DNA of 31,403 bases from JAKEGN01 sp964465665 (GCA_964465665.1 CAYXKM010000230.1:1-31403); one strand, 5' to 3'. Positions 23,626-31,260 are shown, counted from the first letter of the stretch. The notes: a model not told the origin generated them from the letters alone. Numbers and translations are program-made.

Positions 23626-23729
23626 GGTTCCTCGAAACCGGGTGCGTCCGCCAGAACGAGGGCTGGCAGTAACAGTGCGATAAGCACCGGGAGCGGCACA
23701 GACAGGATTCGACGCAACTCCGGGTTCAT
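23610..23729 (-). pseudogene. Truncated exported protein: signal peptide stub ending in the repeat
   Basis: A 39-codon frame from the ATG at 23727-23729 to a TAA at 23610-23612. It starts 9 bases after the intradiol dioxygenase stop on the same strand, so it lies in the MFS/dioxygenase unit. The sequence is a textbook signal peptide (MNPELRR, then LSVPLPVLIALLLPALVLA, cleavage after ADA) followed by only about ten residues. The final codons Lys-Val-Pro-Asp-stop are encoded by the GGTACC repeat. The simplest reading is a periplasmic protein gene that lost everything after its signal peptide when the repeat inserted or a deletion occurred. A tiny functional secreted peptide is the alternative. 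Too short to appear among ordinary gene calls. Confidence 0.6.
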
Positions 23730-23737
23730 CGATACGT

Positions 23738-24412
23738 TCAGCCCAGCACGATATCGAAGCGGTGCAAAGGCAATCCCGTCTCCTTGTCGTCGTGAGGTGA
23801 TGTAACCAGCAGGTGTCTTTGTCCGGCCGGTGTTCTGCGCATGACGCCGTCGCTCTCGAGCAGTGGATCGCCCTCGAAATACATTTGCGTCGTGACTTTG
23901 CCAGCAGTTTCGTGCGCTACCTTGAAATGAATATGCCTGGGTCGCATGCCCGATTCACCAAACGATGATAAGGAATAAGGTGCCGGCGTGATGGTGCGAA
24001 ACCCGTAGTAGCCGTCCACATCCGTGTACGCGATGCCGAAGCCCTGGAAATTCGGATCGAGCGGTGCCGGGTTCCTGTCGCCGGGATGCGTGTAGCGACC
24101 CCAGTGATTGGCCTGCCAGATATCGACGCGGGCGTTAGCGAGCGGCTTGCCCGCGAGATCGGTCACCCGGCCGCGGACCAGGATGACGTCGCCGGCCGCG
24201 CGTTCAGTATGTCCATCGAGCAGGGTCAGATCGACGTCCGATTCTGCGTGCGGGCCCGGCGGGTAGAACGGACCCTCTGTCTGCGCGGGCGTTTTCGTCA
24301 GTGCATTGGTCAATGCATTTGCAATTGCGGGGCCGAACAATGCGGCACCGCCGGCAATCGCTCCGAGCTGCTTCGTTACCGTGCGTCGCGAAAGTTTCCT
24401 GCCCATGATCAC
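23738..24412 (-). CDS. Tat-exported intradiol ring-cleavage dioxygenase family protein
   Basis: 224 residues from the GTG at 24410-24412, with GGGGAG 6 bases upstream; the ATG two codons later would have poor spacing. The N-terminus is a Tat signal (SRRTVTKQ then a hydrophobic run). The non-haem iron ligands of the catechol dioxygenase fold are visible: Tyr in WGRYTHP, Tyr in GYYGFRT, and two His in RPRHIHFKV. The family also keeps TEGPFYPPG before the catalytic domain and VDIWQAN before the first Tyr. Members open catechol-type rings, but exported versions of this kind have few characterised substrates. It is 17 bases downstream of the MFS transporter gene, so the pair probably handles an aromatic compound. 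Confidence 0.9.
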   Translation of the reverse strand: MIMGRKLSRRTVTKQLGAIAGGAALFGPAIANALTNALTKTPAQTEGPFYPPGPHAESDVDLTLLDGHTERAAGDVILVRGRVTDLAGKPLANARVDIWQANHWGRYTHPGDRNPAPLDPNFQGFGIAYTDVDGYYGFRTITPAPYSLSSFGESGMRPRHIHFKVAHETAGKVTTQMYFEGDPLLESDGVMRRTPAGQRHLLVTSPHDDKETGLPLHRFDIVLG

Positions 24413-24429
24413 AGTCTACTCCCCTGCGT

Positions 24430-26061
24430 TCAAACCGGCTCGCCTGCGGCGCGCGCACGATCGATGAGCGAGGCCTCGTCTTTCGGCATACGCCAGATGA
24501 GGATGGCCAGCAGCGTAGCGATGACCGGGCCGACCCAGTAGAGCTCGAGGATCGCCTGCCCGAGCCTGCCACCGTTGATATCGCTCATCATGCCAACGGC
24601 ATAAGGCCCGAGCCCCATGCCGGTAATGGTCATCATCAGGATGTAATAGCTCATAACCATGCCGCGCATGCGCGGCAGTACGAGATCCATCAGTGCGGCA
24701 TAAACCGGCGGGAGCCACATGGTCAGCACCAGTGAATAGAAAACGAACCATGCATAGAAGGCGCCGATCGTTTGCGCATTGAACACGCCGAATGCAAGGA
24801 ACGGCGAGATCGTCAGCGCGGCGAGCGTCACATAAAGCCGGCCGCCCTTGAAGCGTTTGTTGGTCCAGTCGGACAACGGCCCGGCGATGAGCGGGCCTGC
24901 AATGCCGAGCACCGTTATAAGCGCGCCGAACTGCAGTCCGATTTCCGCGGCCGAACGGTTGAATTGCTGGATTGCGTAAACTGCCGTCCAGGACATGACG
25001 CCGTAATTGATCATCGACTGAAGCGCCGCGACAGCGATCAGAATTCCCATGGCAGGCTGTTTCGCGATCACCGCAAAGGCCGGCTTGTCCCGCAGTGACA
25101 GCGACTGCATCCAGCATATGACGATATAGGCACCGACGCCGGTGATCGACCACTGCAGCGCATTGCCGGTGAGCTGCAAACCACCGATGGAAAGCGCAAT
25201 CGGGTTAGCCGGCCGCAGGCCGTTGGTGAAGTGAGTCAGGAAGACGGCGAGCACAATGATCGTCACCGCCGCGATGACATTGATAATCCAGAGTTTCGCC
25301 GAGGCTCCGCGCCGCGCGAATTCAAGGAAGGCGAAGCCGGGAAGTATGCCGAGCAACGTATCGAGACTGGCGCGAAACGGGTGGGGATCGCGAGAGGGCT
25401 TGACGCCATCCGCAGCACCGCGCACGGGCTCCGGCAGTCGCGCGAGCAGCACAGCTAACAGGACGCCGGGCGCCGCGGCGACAAGAAATGCCGCTTGCCA
25501 GCCTTTGATACCGAAGGGTGAGTCACCGTCCGCATAGGCAGCGTCCCAATTATCGGCGACTGTACCACCGAGCCAGAGAGCGCCACCGATACCGAGCGCC
25601 ACGCCGATCGCCATCGCCGCCGTCACCGTGCCGCGCTGGCTCCTCGGAAACAGATCGGAGAGCAACGACATGCCTGCCGGCTGCGAACTCGCCTCGCCGA
25701 TGCCGACACCGAGACGTGACACGGCGAGCACACCAAAGCTGTTGGCGAAGCCTGCGATCGCGGTCATTACAGACCAGCCGAGAATCGAAATGGAGAGCAA
25801 GCGGGTGCGGATCCACCCGTCGGCAAGTCGGCCGAGCGGCAACGAAAAAACGGCATAGAACAGGCCAAAAACCGCACCGTAGAGGACGCCCATCTCGGCG
25901 TCACCGATATTGAGATCCGCCTTGATGCGCGGCGCGAGGATGGCAAGTATCTGCCGGTCGACCAGCGACATCGCAATCGTCAACGTGACGAGAAAGAGCG
26001 CATACCACGCAGCGCGCCCGCCAAGCTTTATCGCGTCTTCATTCGATGTGTCTTTTGCCAT
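24430..26061 (-). CDS. MFS transporter, spinster-like
   Basis: 543 residues, starting at the ATG at 26059-26061. The N-terminal half shows the MFS pattern: TM1 with LVDRQILAILAPRIKADL, a motif A-like GRLADGWIRTRLLSI between TM2 and TM3, and RLGVGIGEASSQPAGMSLLSDLFP near TM4. This layout resembles spinster-type carriers. The protein is about 100 residues longer than most, because the centre has an added section with hydrophobic stretches (IINVIAAVTIIVLAVFLTHF and SITGVGAYIVICW), giving 14 possible helices. It probably moves an organic acid or aromatic substrate, judged from its downstream partner, the intradiol dioxygenase. Divergent from the S9 peptidase gene over a 163-base gap. Confidence 0.92.
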   Translation of the reverse strand: MAKDTSNEDAIKLGGRAAWYALFLVTLTIAMSLVDRQILAILAPRIKADLNIGDAEMGVLYGAVFGLFYAVFSLPLGRLADGWIRTRLLSISILGWSVMTAIAGFANSFGVLAVSRLGVGIGEASSQPAGMSLLSDLFPRSQRGTVTAAMAIGVALGIGGALWLGGTVADNWDAAYADGDSPFGIKGWQAAFLVAAAPGVLLAVLLARLPEPVRGAADGVKPSRDPHPFRASLDTLLGILPGFAFLEFARRGASAKLWIINVIAAVTIIVLAVFLTHFTNGLRPANPIALSIGGLQLTGNALQWSITGVGAYIVICWMQSLSLRDKPAFAVIAKQPAMGILIAVAALQSMINYGVMSWTAVYAIQQFNRSAAEIGLQFGALITVLGIAGPLIAGPLSDWTNKRFKGGRLYVTLAALTISPFLAFGVFNAQTIGAFYAWFVFYSLVLTMWLPPVYAALMDLVLPRMRGMVMSYYILMMTITGMGLGPYAVGMMSDINGGRLGQAILELYWVGPVIATLLAILIWRMPKDEASLIDRARAAGEPV

Positions 26062-26178
26062 CTTGCCTAACGTGCCGGATTATTGATTTGTGCACAAGAA
26101 CCGTCGATATGCCTGGCCGTCGAGACCGAGATATGCCGCGGGAGCGACCGTCGACGCGGACGTCAGTACAATCCCCCC

Positions 26179-26187
26179 TGCTATCAT
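26179..26187 (+). promoter_or_regulatory. Possible extended -10 promoter for the S9 peptidase gene
   Basis: TGCTATCAT (26179-26187) matches an extended -10 element (TGnTATnnT) 37 bases before the peptidase ATG. No good -35 is seen. The peptidase itself has GGAG 6 bases before its start. The 163-base gap 26062-26224 also serves the divergent MFS gene and contains no other feature. Confidence 0.3.
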
Positions 26188-26224
26188 GCAGCGGCTGCAA
26201 CATTAAGCAAAACTGGAGAAGAAG

Positions 26225-28621
26225 ATGATTCGCGGGCTCGCGCTTCCGGTCCTTGTTCTTGCCTCGAGTGCGGTGTCGTTCGCCGCCGGTGATCCCGATC
26301 TCGAACTGATCATGTCGGACCCCGACTGGATAGGCAACGCACCGACCGATGCCTACTGGTCCGACGACCTGGACGCGGTGTACTACAGCCGGAAGCGTGC
26401 GGGCGAGAAGTTCAGTGACCTGTACCGGGTCGCAGCTTCGGGAGGAGTAGCGGAGCCGGTGCCAGCGGACGAAGAGATCAACAGTTCCAACAATAGCCGC
26501 GTGTACAACGCCGATCGCACGCGGGTCGCCTGGGTTCGCCACGGTGACATCGTGTACCGCAACCTGGCTGTAAAAAGCACTACCCAGGTCACGCAAACTG
26601 CGGTAGAGGAAAGTGCGCCGATGTTCATGGCGGATGGCGGGTCCGTGTCGTTTCTGCGCGATGGCCAGCATTTCATTTTCCATCCGGAATCGGGGCGGAT
26701 CGAACAGGTTGCGGACATCCGCTTCGAAAAGGACCCGGATAAGCCGGCGTTCGACACCCTGCGCGAACAGCAAATGCGCAGCTTCGAAACCCTGAGACGC
26801 GAGAAACGCCGCACAGACGCCGAAAGTGCTCACGAAGAGTCGCGCCGGGCTGAAGACCCTGTCGCGCCGCCGTTACCTGTTTACCTCGGCGACGACCGCG
26901 TGGAAATCAGTCGCTCGCTGTCGCCCTCCGGCGATCACCTGCTGGTGGTGGTCAAGGACAAGAAAGCCGAAGATGGCACCACCGGCAAGATGCCGAATTA
27001 CGTGACCGAAGACGGTTACCTGTCGCTCGAGGACACTCGCACGCTCGTCGGCCGCAATAATCCGCCCGCGCAGAGTCTGCTGCTTATAGACCTGAATGGA
27101 CGCAGCTTTGCGCCGATCGACTATGCACCGCTGCCCGGCTTCGACAGCGATCCGCTCGCTTCCCTGAGAAAGAGTGCCGTGGATTGGCACGTCCGGAACG
27201 GCGCCGATCGCGAAGAAGTTGAAAAAGCCGTTAAAGCGCCGGATACGCGACCGCTTTCAGTCGAGCGCATCGAATGGAATCGCGAAGGCACGCTCGCTGC
27301 CGTGCAGCTGCGCGCCATCGATAACAAGGATCGCTGGCTTGTCACCGTCGATCCGCAGGACGGCGAACTGCGAATGCAGCATCGACTGAGCGACGTCGCC
27401 TGGATCAACTGGGATCACAATGAGTTTGGCTGGATGAACGACGAGCGCGCCATGTGGTACCTGTCCGAAGAATCCGGGTATTCGCACCTTTACGTGAAGA
27501 ACGTCGATGCACGTCGCGCGCGGCAATTGACCAGTGGCCGGTTTGTCGTTCGCGAACCCGAACTCGATGCAGCCGGCAGCTTCTTCTACGTCGTTGCGAA
27601 TCGCAGCCACCCGGGCAATTACGAGGTGTACCGCGTTGCAGAAAGCGGCGGTGAACTGCAGCAGCTGACGTCCATGGGAGGCGTGGTCAGCTTCCGGCTG
27701 TCGCGAGACGGCGGGCGGCTGCTGATGTCGCGCTCCCATATCGACAGGCACGAGGATCTTTATGTACTGCCGGTCGCCGCCGGCAGCGAACCGCTGCGTC
27801 TTACCGACACGGTCAGCGATGCATTCAAGCAGATCGACTGGGTCATTCCCGCGATCGTGGAAGTGCCATCATCGCACGTGGAGGAGCCGATCTACTCGAA
27901 ACTCTACCTGCCGAAGGATTATCGCGAGGGCGAATCCTGGCCGGCGGTGATGTTCGTACACGGCGCCGGCTACACGCAGAATGCACACAGCGGCTGGCCA
28001 TACTACTTCCGGGAGTTCATGTTTCATACCGTACTGGCGAACGACGGCTTTATCGTCATCGACATGGACTATCGTGCCTCGAAGGGGTACGGCCGTGACT
28101 GGCGCACGGCGATCTACCGCAACATGGGTCATCCCGAACTCGAGGACTTCAAGGACGGCGTCAACTGGCTGGTTGAAAATTACGACGTCGACCCGAAACG
28201 CGTCGGCATCTACGGCGGTTCCTACGGCGGCTTCATGACCTTCATGGCGCTGTTCCGCGAACCCGATCTCTTTGCTGCCGGCGCCGCGCTGCGTCCGGTC
28301 GCCGACTGGATGCAATACAATCACTCGTACACATCGAACATTCTCAATACGCCGCTGATCGATCCGGTCGCTTACGAACGCAGCTCGCCGATCAACTACG
28401 TCGCCAATCTGAAAAAACCGCTGCTGATTGCCGCGGGCATGCAAGATGACAATGTCTTTTTCCAGGATTCGGTCCTGATCCTGCAGCGCCTGCTCGAACT
28501 AAAAAAGGAAAACTTCGAACTGGCCGTCTACCCGCTCGATCCGCACGGCTTCGTGCATCCGGAATCGTGGCTCGATGAGTACCGCCGCATTTACAAACTG
28601 ATGCACCAACATGTGAAGTAA
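26225..28621 (+). CDS. Exported S9 family peptidase (dipeptidyl peptidase IV/acylaminoacyl type)
   Basis: 798 residues with a signal peptide ending near SAVSFAAG. The first 550 or so residues are a beta-propeller with DPP IV-type blades (PVLASG-like repeats such as GSVSFLRDGQHFIFHPESG). The C-terminal 230 residues are the alpha/beta-hydrolase domain. Catalytic residues seen: Ser666 in GGSYGGF, Asp741 or 742 in GMQDDNVFFQD and His774 in DPHGFVHPE. The motif AVMFVHGAGY marks the domain start. It should cleave short peptides in the periplasm, often with Pro or Ala near the N-terminus. Ribosome binding site GGAG is 6 bases upstream of the start. Relatives of this family cut cyclic or knotted peptides in some bacteria, but nothing here links it to that. 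Confidence 0.93.
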   Translation: MIRGLALPVLVLASSAVSFAAGDPDLELIMSDPDWIGNAPTDAYWSDDLDAVYYSRKRAGEKFSDLYRVAASGGVAEPVPADEEINSSNNSRVYNADRTRVAWVRHGDIVYRNLAVKSTTQVTQTAVEESAPMFMADGGSVSFLRDGQHFIFHPESGRIEQVADIRFEKDPDKPAFDTLREQQMRSFETLRREKRRTDAESAHEESRRAEDPVAPPLPVYLGDDRVEISRSLSPSGDHLLVVVKDKKAEDGTTGKMPNYVTEDGYLSLEDTRTLVGRNNPPAQSLLLIDLNGRSFAPIDYAPLPGFDSDPLASLRKSAVDWHVRNGADREEVEKAVKAPDTRPLSVERIEWNREGTLAAVQLRAIDNKDRWLVTVDPQDGELRMQHRLSDVAWINWDHNEFGWMNDERAMWYLSEESGYSHLYVKNVDARRARQLTSGRFVVREPELDAAGSFFYVVANRSHPGNYEVYRVAESGGELQQLTSMGGVVSFRLSRDGGRLLMSRSHIDRHEDLYVLPVAAGSEPLRLTDTVSDAFKQIDWVIPAIVEVPSSHVEEPIYSKLYLPKDYREGESWPAVMFVHGAGYTQNAHSGWPYYFREFMFHTVLANDGFIVIDMDYRASKGYGRDWRTAIYRNMGHPELEDFKDGVNWLVENYDVDPKRVGIYGGSYGGFMTFMALFREPDLFAAGAALRPVADWMQYNHSYTSNILNTPLIDPVAYERSSPINYVANLKKPLLIAAGMQDDNVFFQDSVLILQRLLELKKENFELAVYPLDPHGFVHPESWLDEYRRIYKLMHQHVK

Positions 28622-28637
28622 GTGCGGCGCAGACTTT

Positions 28638-28649
28638 GGCCGTTCGGCC
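28638..28649 (+). terminator. Small GC hairpin after the peptidase gene
   Basis: GGCC-GTTC-GGCC at 28638-28649 forms a 4-base stem with a 4-base loop 16 bases after the stop. There is no T-run, so this is a weak candidate. The rest of 28622-28910 contains no confident gene; a second hairpin is listed at 28887. Confidence 0.25.
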
Positions 28650-28886
28650 GAGCCCTTGGCCATTCGATCCGTCATTTTCCGGAGACAACAGACGTGGCTG
28701 CCAGATATCTCAAATACTCAACAGCGGTACCCGAATTAGCAAGAATGGCAACGCGGATCTGCCTCGCCTTTGCTAACTTGTGCTGTACCAGCAGATCACA
28801 ATTGTGGTGCCGTGATGACAGCCAGTTCCTTTGTACGCATGGTCGGTTTCCTGATCGGGCAATTTCCGGGCATATCGTCGTTCCGG

Positions 28887-28909
28887 AATCCCGCCCTCGA
28901 CGCGGGATT
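28887..28909. promoter_or_regulatory. Perfect hairpin directly in front of a GTG start
   Basis: AATCCCGC (28887-28894) and GCGGGATT (28902-28909) form an 8-base stem with a 7-base loop, ending one base before the GTG at 28911. It would hide the only ribosome-binding-like bases (GCGGGA) of that start. If the gene begins further upstream, the hairpin would instead be a terminator or a repeat within the frame. Confidence 0.45.
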
Positions 28910-28910
28910 T

Positions 28911-29423
28911 GTGCGATTGCCGATCAGGATTTCCGCGATAACTTTGCTGGTTTTTTCCGCTGGCCTTCTGGCGCCAGGCGCTTACGCGCAGCATCCACTC
29001 GACTACCTGCACGGAACCTGGGAAGGCTCGGGCAAAACGTCTGGAATGGCGTCATCGGTTCGCTTTATCTGGGGTCCGGCGCTCGGCGGACGGTACACGA
29101 GCCTGCAAATTTACAACCGCATGAGCGGCGATGACGGTGCGCAATACCTGTTCGAGGGAGTAGGCTATTACCAGCCATCCGGCGACCCGGATGACCGGAT
29201 CCTGGCCGGCGTATGGGTTGACAGCCAGGGAGACGTCCTGACCTTGCGCGCAACCCTCGACGATCGAACGTTGATCGCCCATTGGGGTACCGAGGGCACG
29301 AAACAGGGCCGGTCCGTATATCGACTATTGCCGGACGGTACGCTCGAGGCCGTCGATTCGATCAGGACCGACGCAGGAGAATGGTTCGAGTTCGGCCGCG
29401 CGCTCCTGGTTCGGGGACAGTGA
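28911..29423 (+). CDS. Exported protein of unknown function, lipocalin/THAP4-like barrel pattern
   Basis: 170 residues from a GTG at 28911, which gives a standard signal peptide (RLPIRISAITLLVFSAGLLA, cleaved near GAYAQ). An upstream ATG at 28815 is in frame but puts 32 unlikely residues in front, and it has no ribosome binding site either, so the start is uncertain. The mature part starts LDYLHGTWEGSGKTSGMASSVRFIW, where a Gly-Thr-Trp opening and alternating strands recall small beta-barrel proteins (DUF1579/THAP4-like), but the match is only a pattern. The last codons Arg-Gly-Gln-stop are inside a repeat element. Single gene in the plus direction. Confidence 0.6.
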   Translation: MRLPIRISAITLLVFSAGLLAPGAYAQHPLDYLHGTWEGSGKTSGMASSVRFIWGPALGGRYTSLQIYNRMSGDDGAQYLFEGVGYYQPSGDPDDRILAGVWVDSQGDVLTLRATLDDRTLIAHWGTEGTKQGRSVYRLLPDGTLEAVDSIRTDAGEWFEFGRALLVRGQ

Positions 29424-29511
29424 CCCTTAAGTTTGGTGACAGTTACCCTGATTCCGCCGTGACGAATCGGCATCGGGTACGAGCGAGGTCCGAATTAGGG
29501 TAACTGTCACC
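29413..29511. repeat. REP/MITE-like inverted repeat after the secreted-protein gene, next to a katG remnant
   Basis: GGTGACAGTTACCCTGATTC (29435-29454) is matched in inverted orientation at 29492-29511 with one mismatch, enclosing 37 bases. A related word, GGGGACAGTGACCC (29413-29426), 22 bases upstream matches the left arm at 12 of 14 bases and carries the stop codon of the gene that ends at 29423. On the other side the katG fragment begins 8 bases after the right arm. No transposase is present. Confidence 0.7.
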
Positions 29512-29518
29512 GATTGGG

Positions 29519-29581
29519 TCAGTAACGGTCGAGGTTCATCACCTTGTTCCAAGCCGCGACGAGGTCCTGCACGAACGCCTT
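29519..29581 (-). pseudogene. katG: Catalase-peroxidase (katG) C-terminal remnant
   Basis: On the minus strand the frame reads KAFVQDLVAAWNKVMNLDRY and then TGA. This matches the conserved end of catalase-peroxidases (FVxDFVAAWxKVMNLDRF), with almost every position kept. No other part of the 730-residue enzyme is present: the frame upstream changes to unrelated sequence within about 15 codons, and the tetR gene begins at 29643. It is therefore a leftover of a deleted katG. The stop faces the repeat at 29435-29511, which puts that repeat at the old 3' end of katG. Confidence 0.72.
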
Positions 29582-29631
29582 TAGCAGTCCGCCAAACTGC
29601 CGGGACTTGCGTTTCCACGGGTGGTGTATGA

Positions 29632-29657
29632 GACTTGCTTGAATGATCAATCAAGTC
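29632..29657. promoter_or_regulatory. Candidate TetR operator overlapping the start codon of the TetR gene
   Basis: A 26-base interrupted palindrome: GACTTGCTTG at 29632-29641 and CAATCAAGTC at 29648-29657 match as inverted arms in 9 of 10 positions, with a 6-base centre. It covers the ATG at 29643. TetR proteins commonly bind such palindromes at their own promoters, so autoregulation is likely. No -10/-35 pair is convincing nearby. Confidence 0.65.
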
Positions 29658-30296
29658 CCTGGCAATACCCGCCAGCGCATTGTGGATGCGGCCATGCACC
29701 TGTTTTGGGAAAAGGGCTACGGCTCGACCTCGATCGCCGATATCCTCGGCCGCGCTGCCGTCAACAGTGGCAGCCTGTATCACTTTTTTCCCGGCAAGCA
29801 GGACGTACTGCTGGCCGTGCTCGATGCCTACCGTACAGGCATTGACGAGAACCTGCTTGCGCCCTGCTGGCAGAATGTCGACGACCCGATAGACAAAATT
29901 TTCGCGCTGCTCGCCGGCTACCGCGAGGCGCTGGTGCAAACCGAATGCACTTACGGCTGCCCAATCGGCAGTCTCGCACTCGAGATCCACGAGCCCGATC
30001 CGCCGGTACGGGAACTGCTGGCGGTCAACTTCAGCGGCTGGGTCGATGCCATCGAAGATTGCCTGCAGCAGGCTCGCGAACGCCTGCCCGACGGCATCGA
30101 CCGGCGCGCGCTGGCGGAGTTCGTGCTGGTCACCATGGAAGGCGGCGTGATGCTCGCGAGCAGCCACCGCGATGTCGCGTATTTCGATCGCGCCGTGCAA
30201 CAGCTTAAGGAATATTTCAATCGCTTGCTGCGTCCGCTGCCGCCGGCAGCGCGCCGCAAGTCAAAATCAACCAAGAAGGGGAAAACAAATGCCTGA
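29643..30296 (+). CDS. TetR family transcriptional regulator
   Basis: 217 residues. The N-terminal helix-turn-helix is complete (about 8-56): TRQRIVDAAMHLFWEKGYGSTSIADIL, then the recognition helix and SLYHFFPGKQDVLLAVL. The C-terminal ligand-binding part includes YGCPIGSLALE, typical of the LmrA/YxaF-like branch. It likely represses itself and the two genes after it, which follow with an 8-base overlap and an 8-base gap. The basic tail (RRKSKSTKKGKTN) is unusual for the family. Its ligand is unknown; that branch often answers to small aromatic or lipophilic compounds. Confidence 0.93.
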   Translation: MINQVPGNTRQRIVDAAMHLFWEKGYGSTSIADILGRAAVNSGSLYHFFPGKQDVLLAVLDAYRTGIDENLLAPCWQNVDDPIDKIFALLAGYREALVQTECTYGCPIGSLALEIHEPDPPVRELLAVNFSGWVDAIEDCLQQARERLPDGIDRRALAEFVLVTMEGGVMLASSHRDVAYFDRAVQQLKEYFNRLLRPLPPAARRKSKSTKKGKTNA

Positions 30297-30687
30297 GATC
30301 AACTGGCTGGCCGCACTCGCGGCCGGTGTGTCGTCGTTCGTCGTCGGAGGGCTCTGGTACTCGTCCGCGCTGTTCGGCAAAGCCTGGCAACGCGAGACCG
30401 GCTTGACCGACGAACAGCTCAAGGCCGGCAATCCGGCGAAGATCTTCGGTGGCTCGCTCGTGCTTTCGGTCGCTGCCGCGGCCATGTTCGCCATGTTTCT
30501 CGGCCCGAACCCGGCCCTGGGCTTCGCAACCGGCGCCGGCTTCGCCGCTGGTCTTTTTTGGGTGGCCGCGAGCTTCGGTATCAATTACCTGTTCGAACAC
30601 AAGAGCCTCGCACTGTTCCTGATCAACGGCGGCTATCACACCGTGCAGTTCACGATGTTCGGCATTTTGCTCGGCCTTTGGCATTGA
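30289..30687 (+). CDS. DUF1761 family membrane protein
   Basis: 132 residues from the ATG at 30289, overlapping the TetR stop by 8 bases; AAGGGG upstream is the ribosome binding site. It has four hydrophobic segments (NWLAALAAGVSSFVVGGLWY at the start, then about 50-70, 78-100 and 108-130). The motif GGLWYSSALFGKAW after TM1 is the hallmark of DUF1761. The function of the family is unknown; genes of this kind often sit beside a TetR regulator, as here, so it is probably the regulated target. Located in the inner membrane. Confidence 0.88.
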   Translation: MPEINWLAALAAGVSSFVVGGLWYSSALFGKAWQRETGLTDEQLKAGNPAKIFGGSLVLSVAAAAMFAMFLGPNPALGFATGAGFAAGLFWVAASFGINYLFEHKSLALFLINGGYHTVQFTMFGILLGLWH

Positions 30688-30695
30688 GAACTCAC

Positions 30696-31208
30696 ATGAC
30701 TCGATTACAAGTGAGCAGATGGCTGTTGCTCTCTGCGCTGTTCTTTTGCCGACCGGCGGTTACTGAAGAGGGTCCAATGACGCCGCTGGCTTTCCTCGCA
30801 GGACACTGCTGGACCACGACGTTCAATGAAGGACGCGAATCCGATACCCATTGCTATGAATGGATGCACGACAGCATGCAGTTACGCGATCGGCATGTCG
30901 TGCACAACGACCAGCCCGAATACCGCGGCGAGACCATTTATGCGTGGCATGGCGAGCGCAAACGCATCGAGTACCGTTACTGGAATTCGCTCGGCGGCCA
31001 AAGCGACGGCTACGTCGAGATTAGCGACGATGGCACCTTACGCTTTCTTGACGACCGCTACGTCGGTCCCGACGGCGCCGTGTACCTGTTTGCAAGCGAA
31101 ATGTCGCAATCCGGCGGTGCGCAGTACCGCATGATTTCTCGCTACCTCGAGGGAGAGGAGTGGCGTGAGATGTGGACTCGCACTTTCGATCGCGGCCAGC
31201 CGAACTGA
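30696..31208 (+). CDS. Exported protein of unknown function, third gene of the TetR unit
   Basis: 170 residues from the ATG at 30696, 8 bases after the DUF1761 stop; the longer frame from 30558 overlaps that gene and is rejected. A signal peptide (LQVSRWLLLSALFFC, cleavage near RPAVTEE) leads into a sequence opening with MTPLAFLAGHCWTTTFNEGRESDTHCYEW. Two Cys (in AGHCW and DTHCYEW) could form a disulphide. The rest alternates short strands, for example YRGETIYAWHGERKRIEYRYW and GYVEISDDGTLRFLDDRYVG, suggesting a small beta barrel. I cannot assign a family. It shares only this general layout with the protein ending at 29423. Confidence 0.8.
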   Translation: MTRLQVSRWLLLSALFFCRPAVTEEGPMTPLAFLAGHCWTTTFNEGRESDTHCYEWMHDSMQLRDRHVVHNDQPEYRGETIYAWHGERKRIEYRYWNSLGGQSDGYVEISDDGTLRFLDDRYVGPDGAVYLFASEMSQSGGAQYRMISRYLEGEEWREMWTRTFDRGQPN

Positions 31209-31232
31209 CGTAAAGCCAGGACCGGCGAAACT

Positions 31233-31258
31233 GCTGAGATTGCTGAGAGAATCTCAGC
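31233..31258. terminator. Hairpin between convergent genes
   Basis: GCTGAGATT (31233-31241) and AATCTCAGC (31250-31258) form a perfect 9-base stem with an 8-base loop, in the 52 bases between two convergent genes. There is no clear T-run on either side, but the position suits a bidirectional terminator. Confidence 0.6.
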
Positions 31259-31260
31259 CT

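Noticed and set aside
26225..28621. S9 peptidase as a lasso-peptide isopeptidase
   Set aside because: No lasso precursor or maturation enzyme is nearby; the architecture fits general DPP IV-type enzymes.
28622..29134. 170-codon plus-strand frame with GGAG near a GTG at 28694
   Set aside because: Overlaps the exported protein at 28911 in another frame, has odd composition and no recognisable features.
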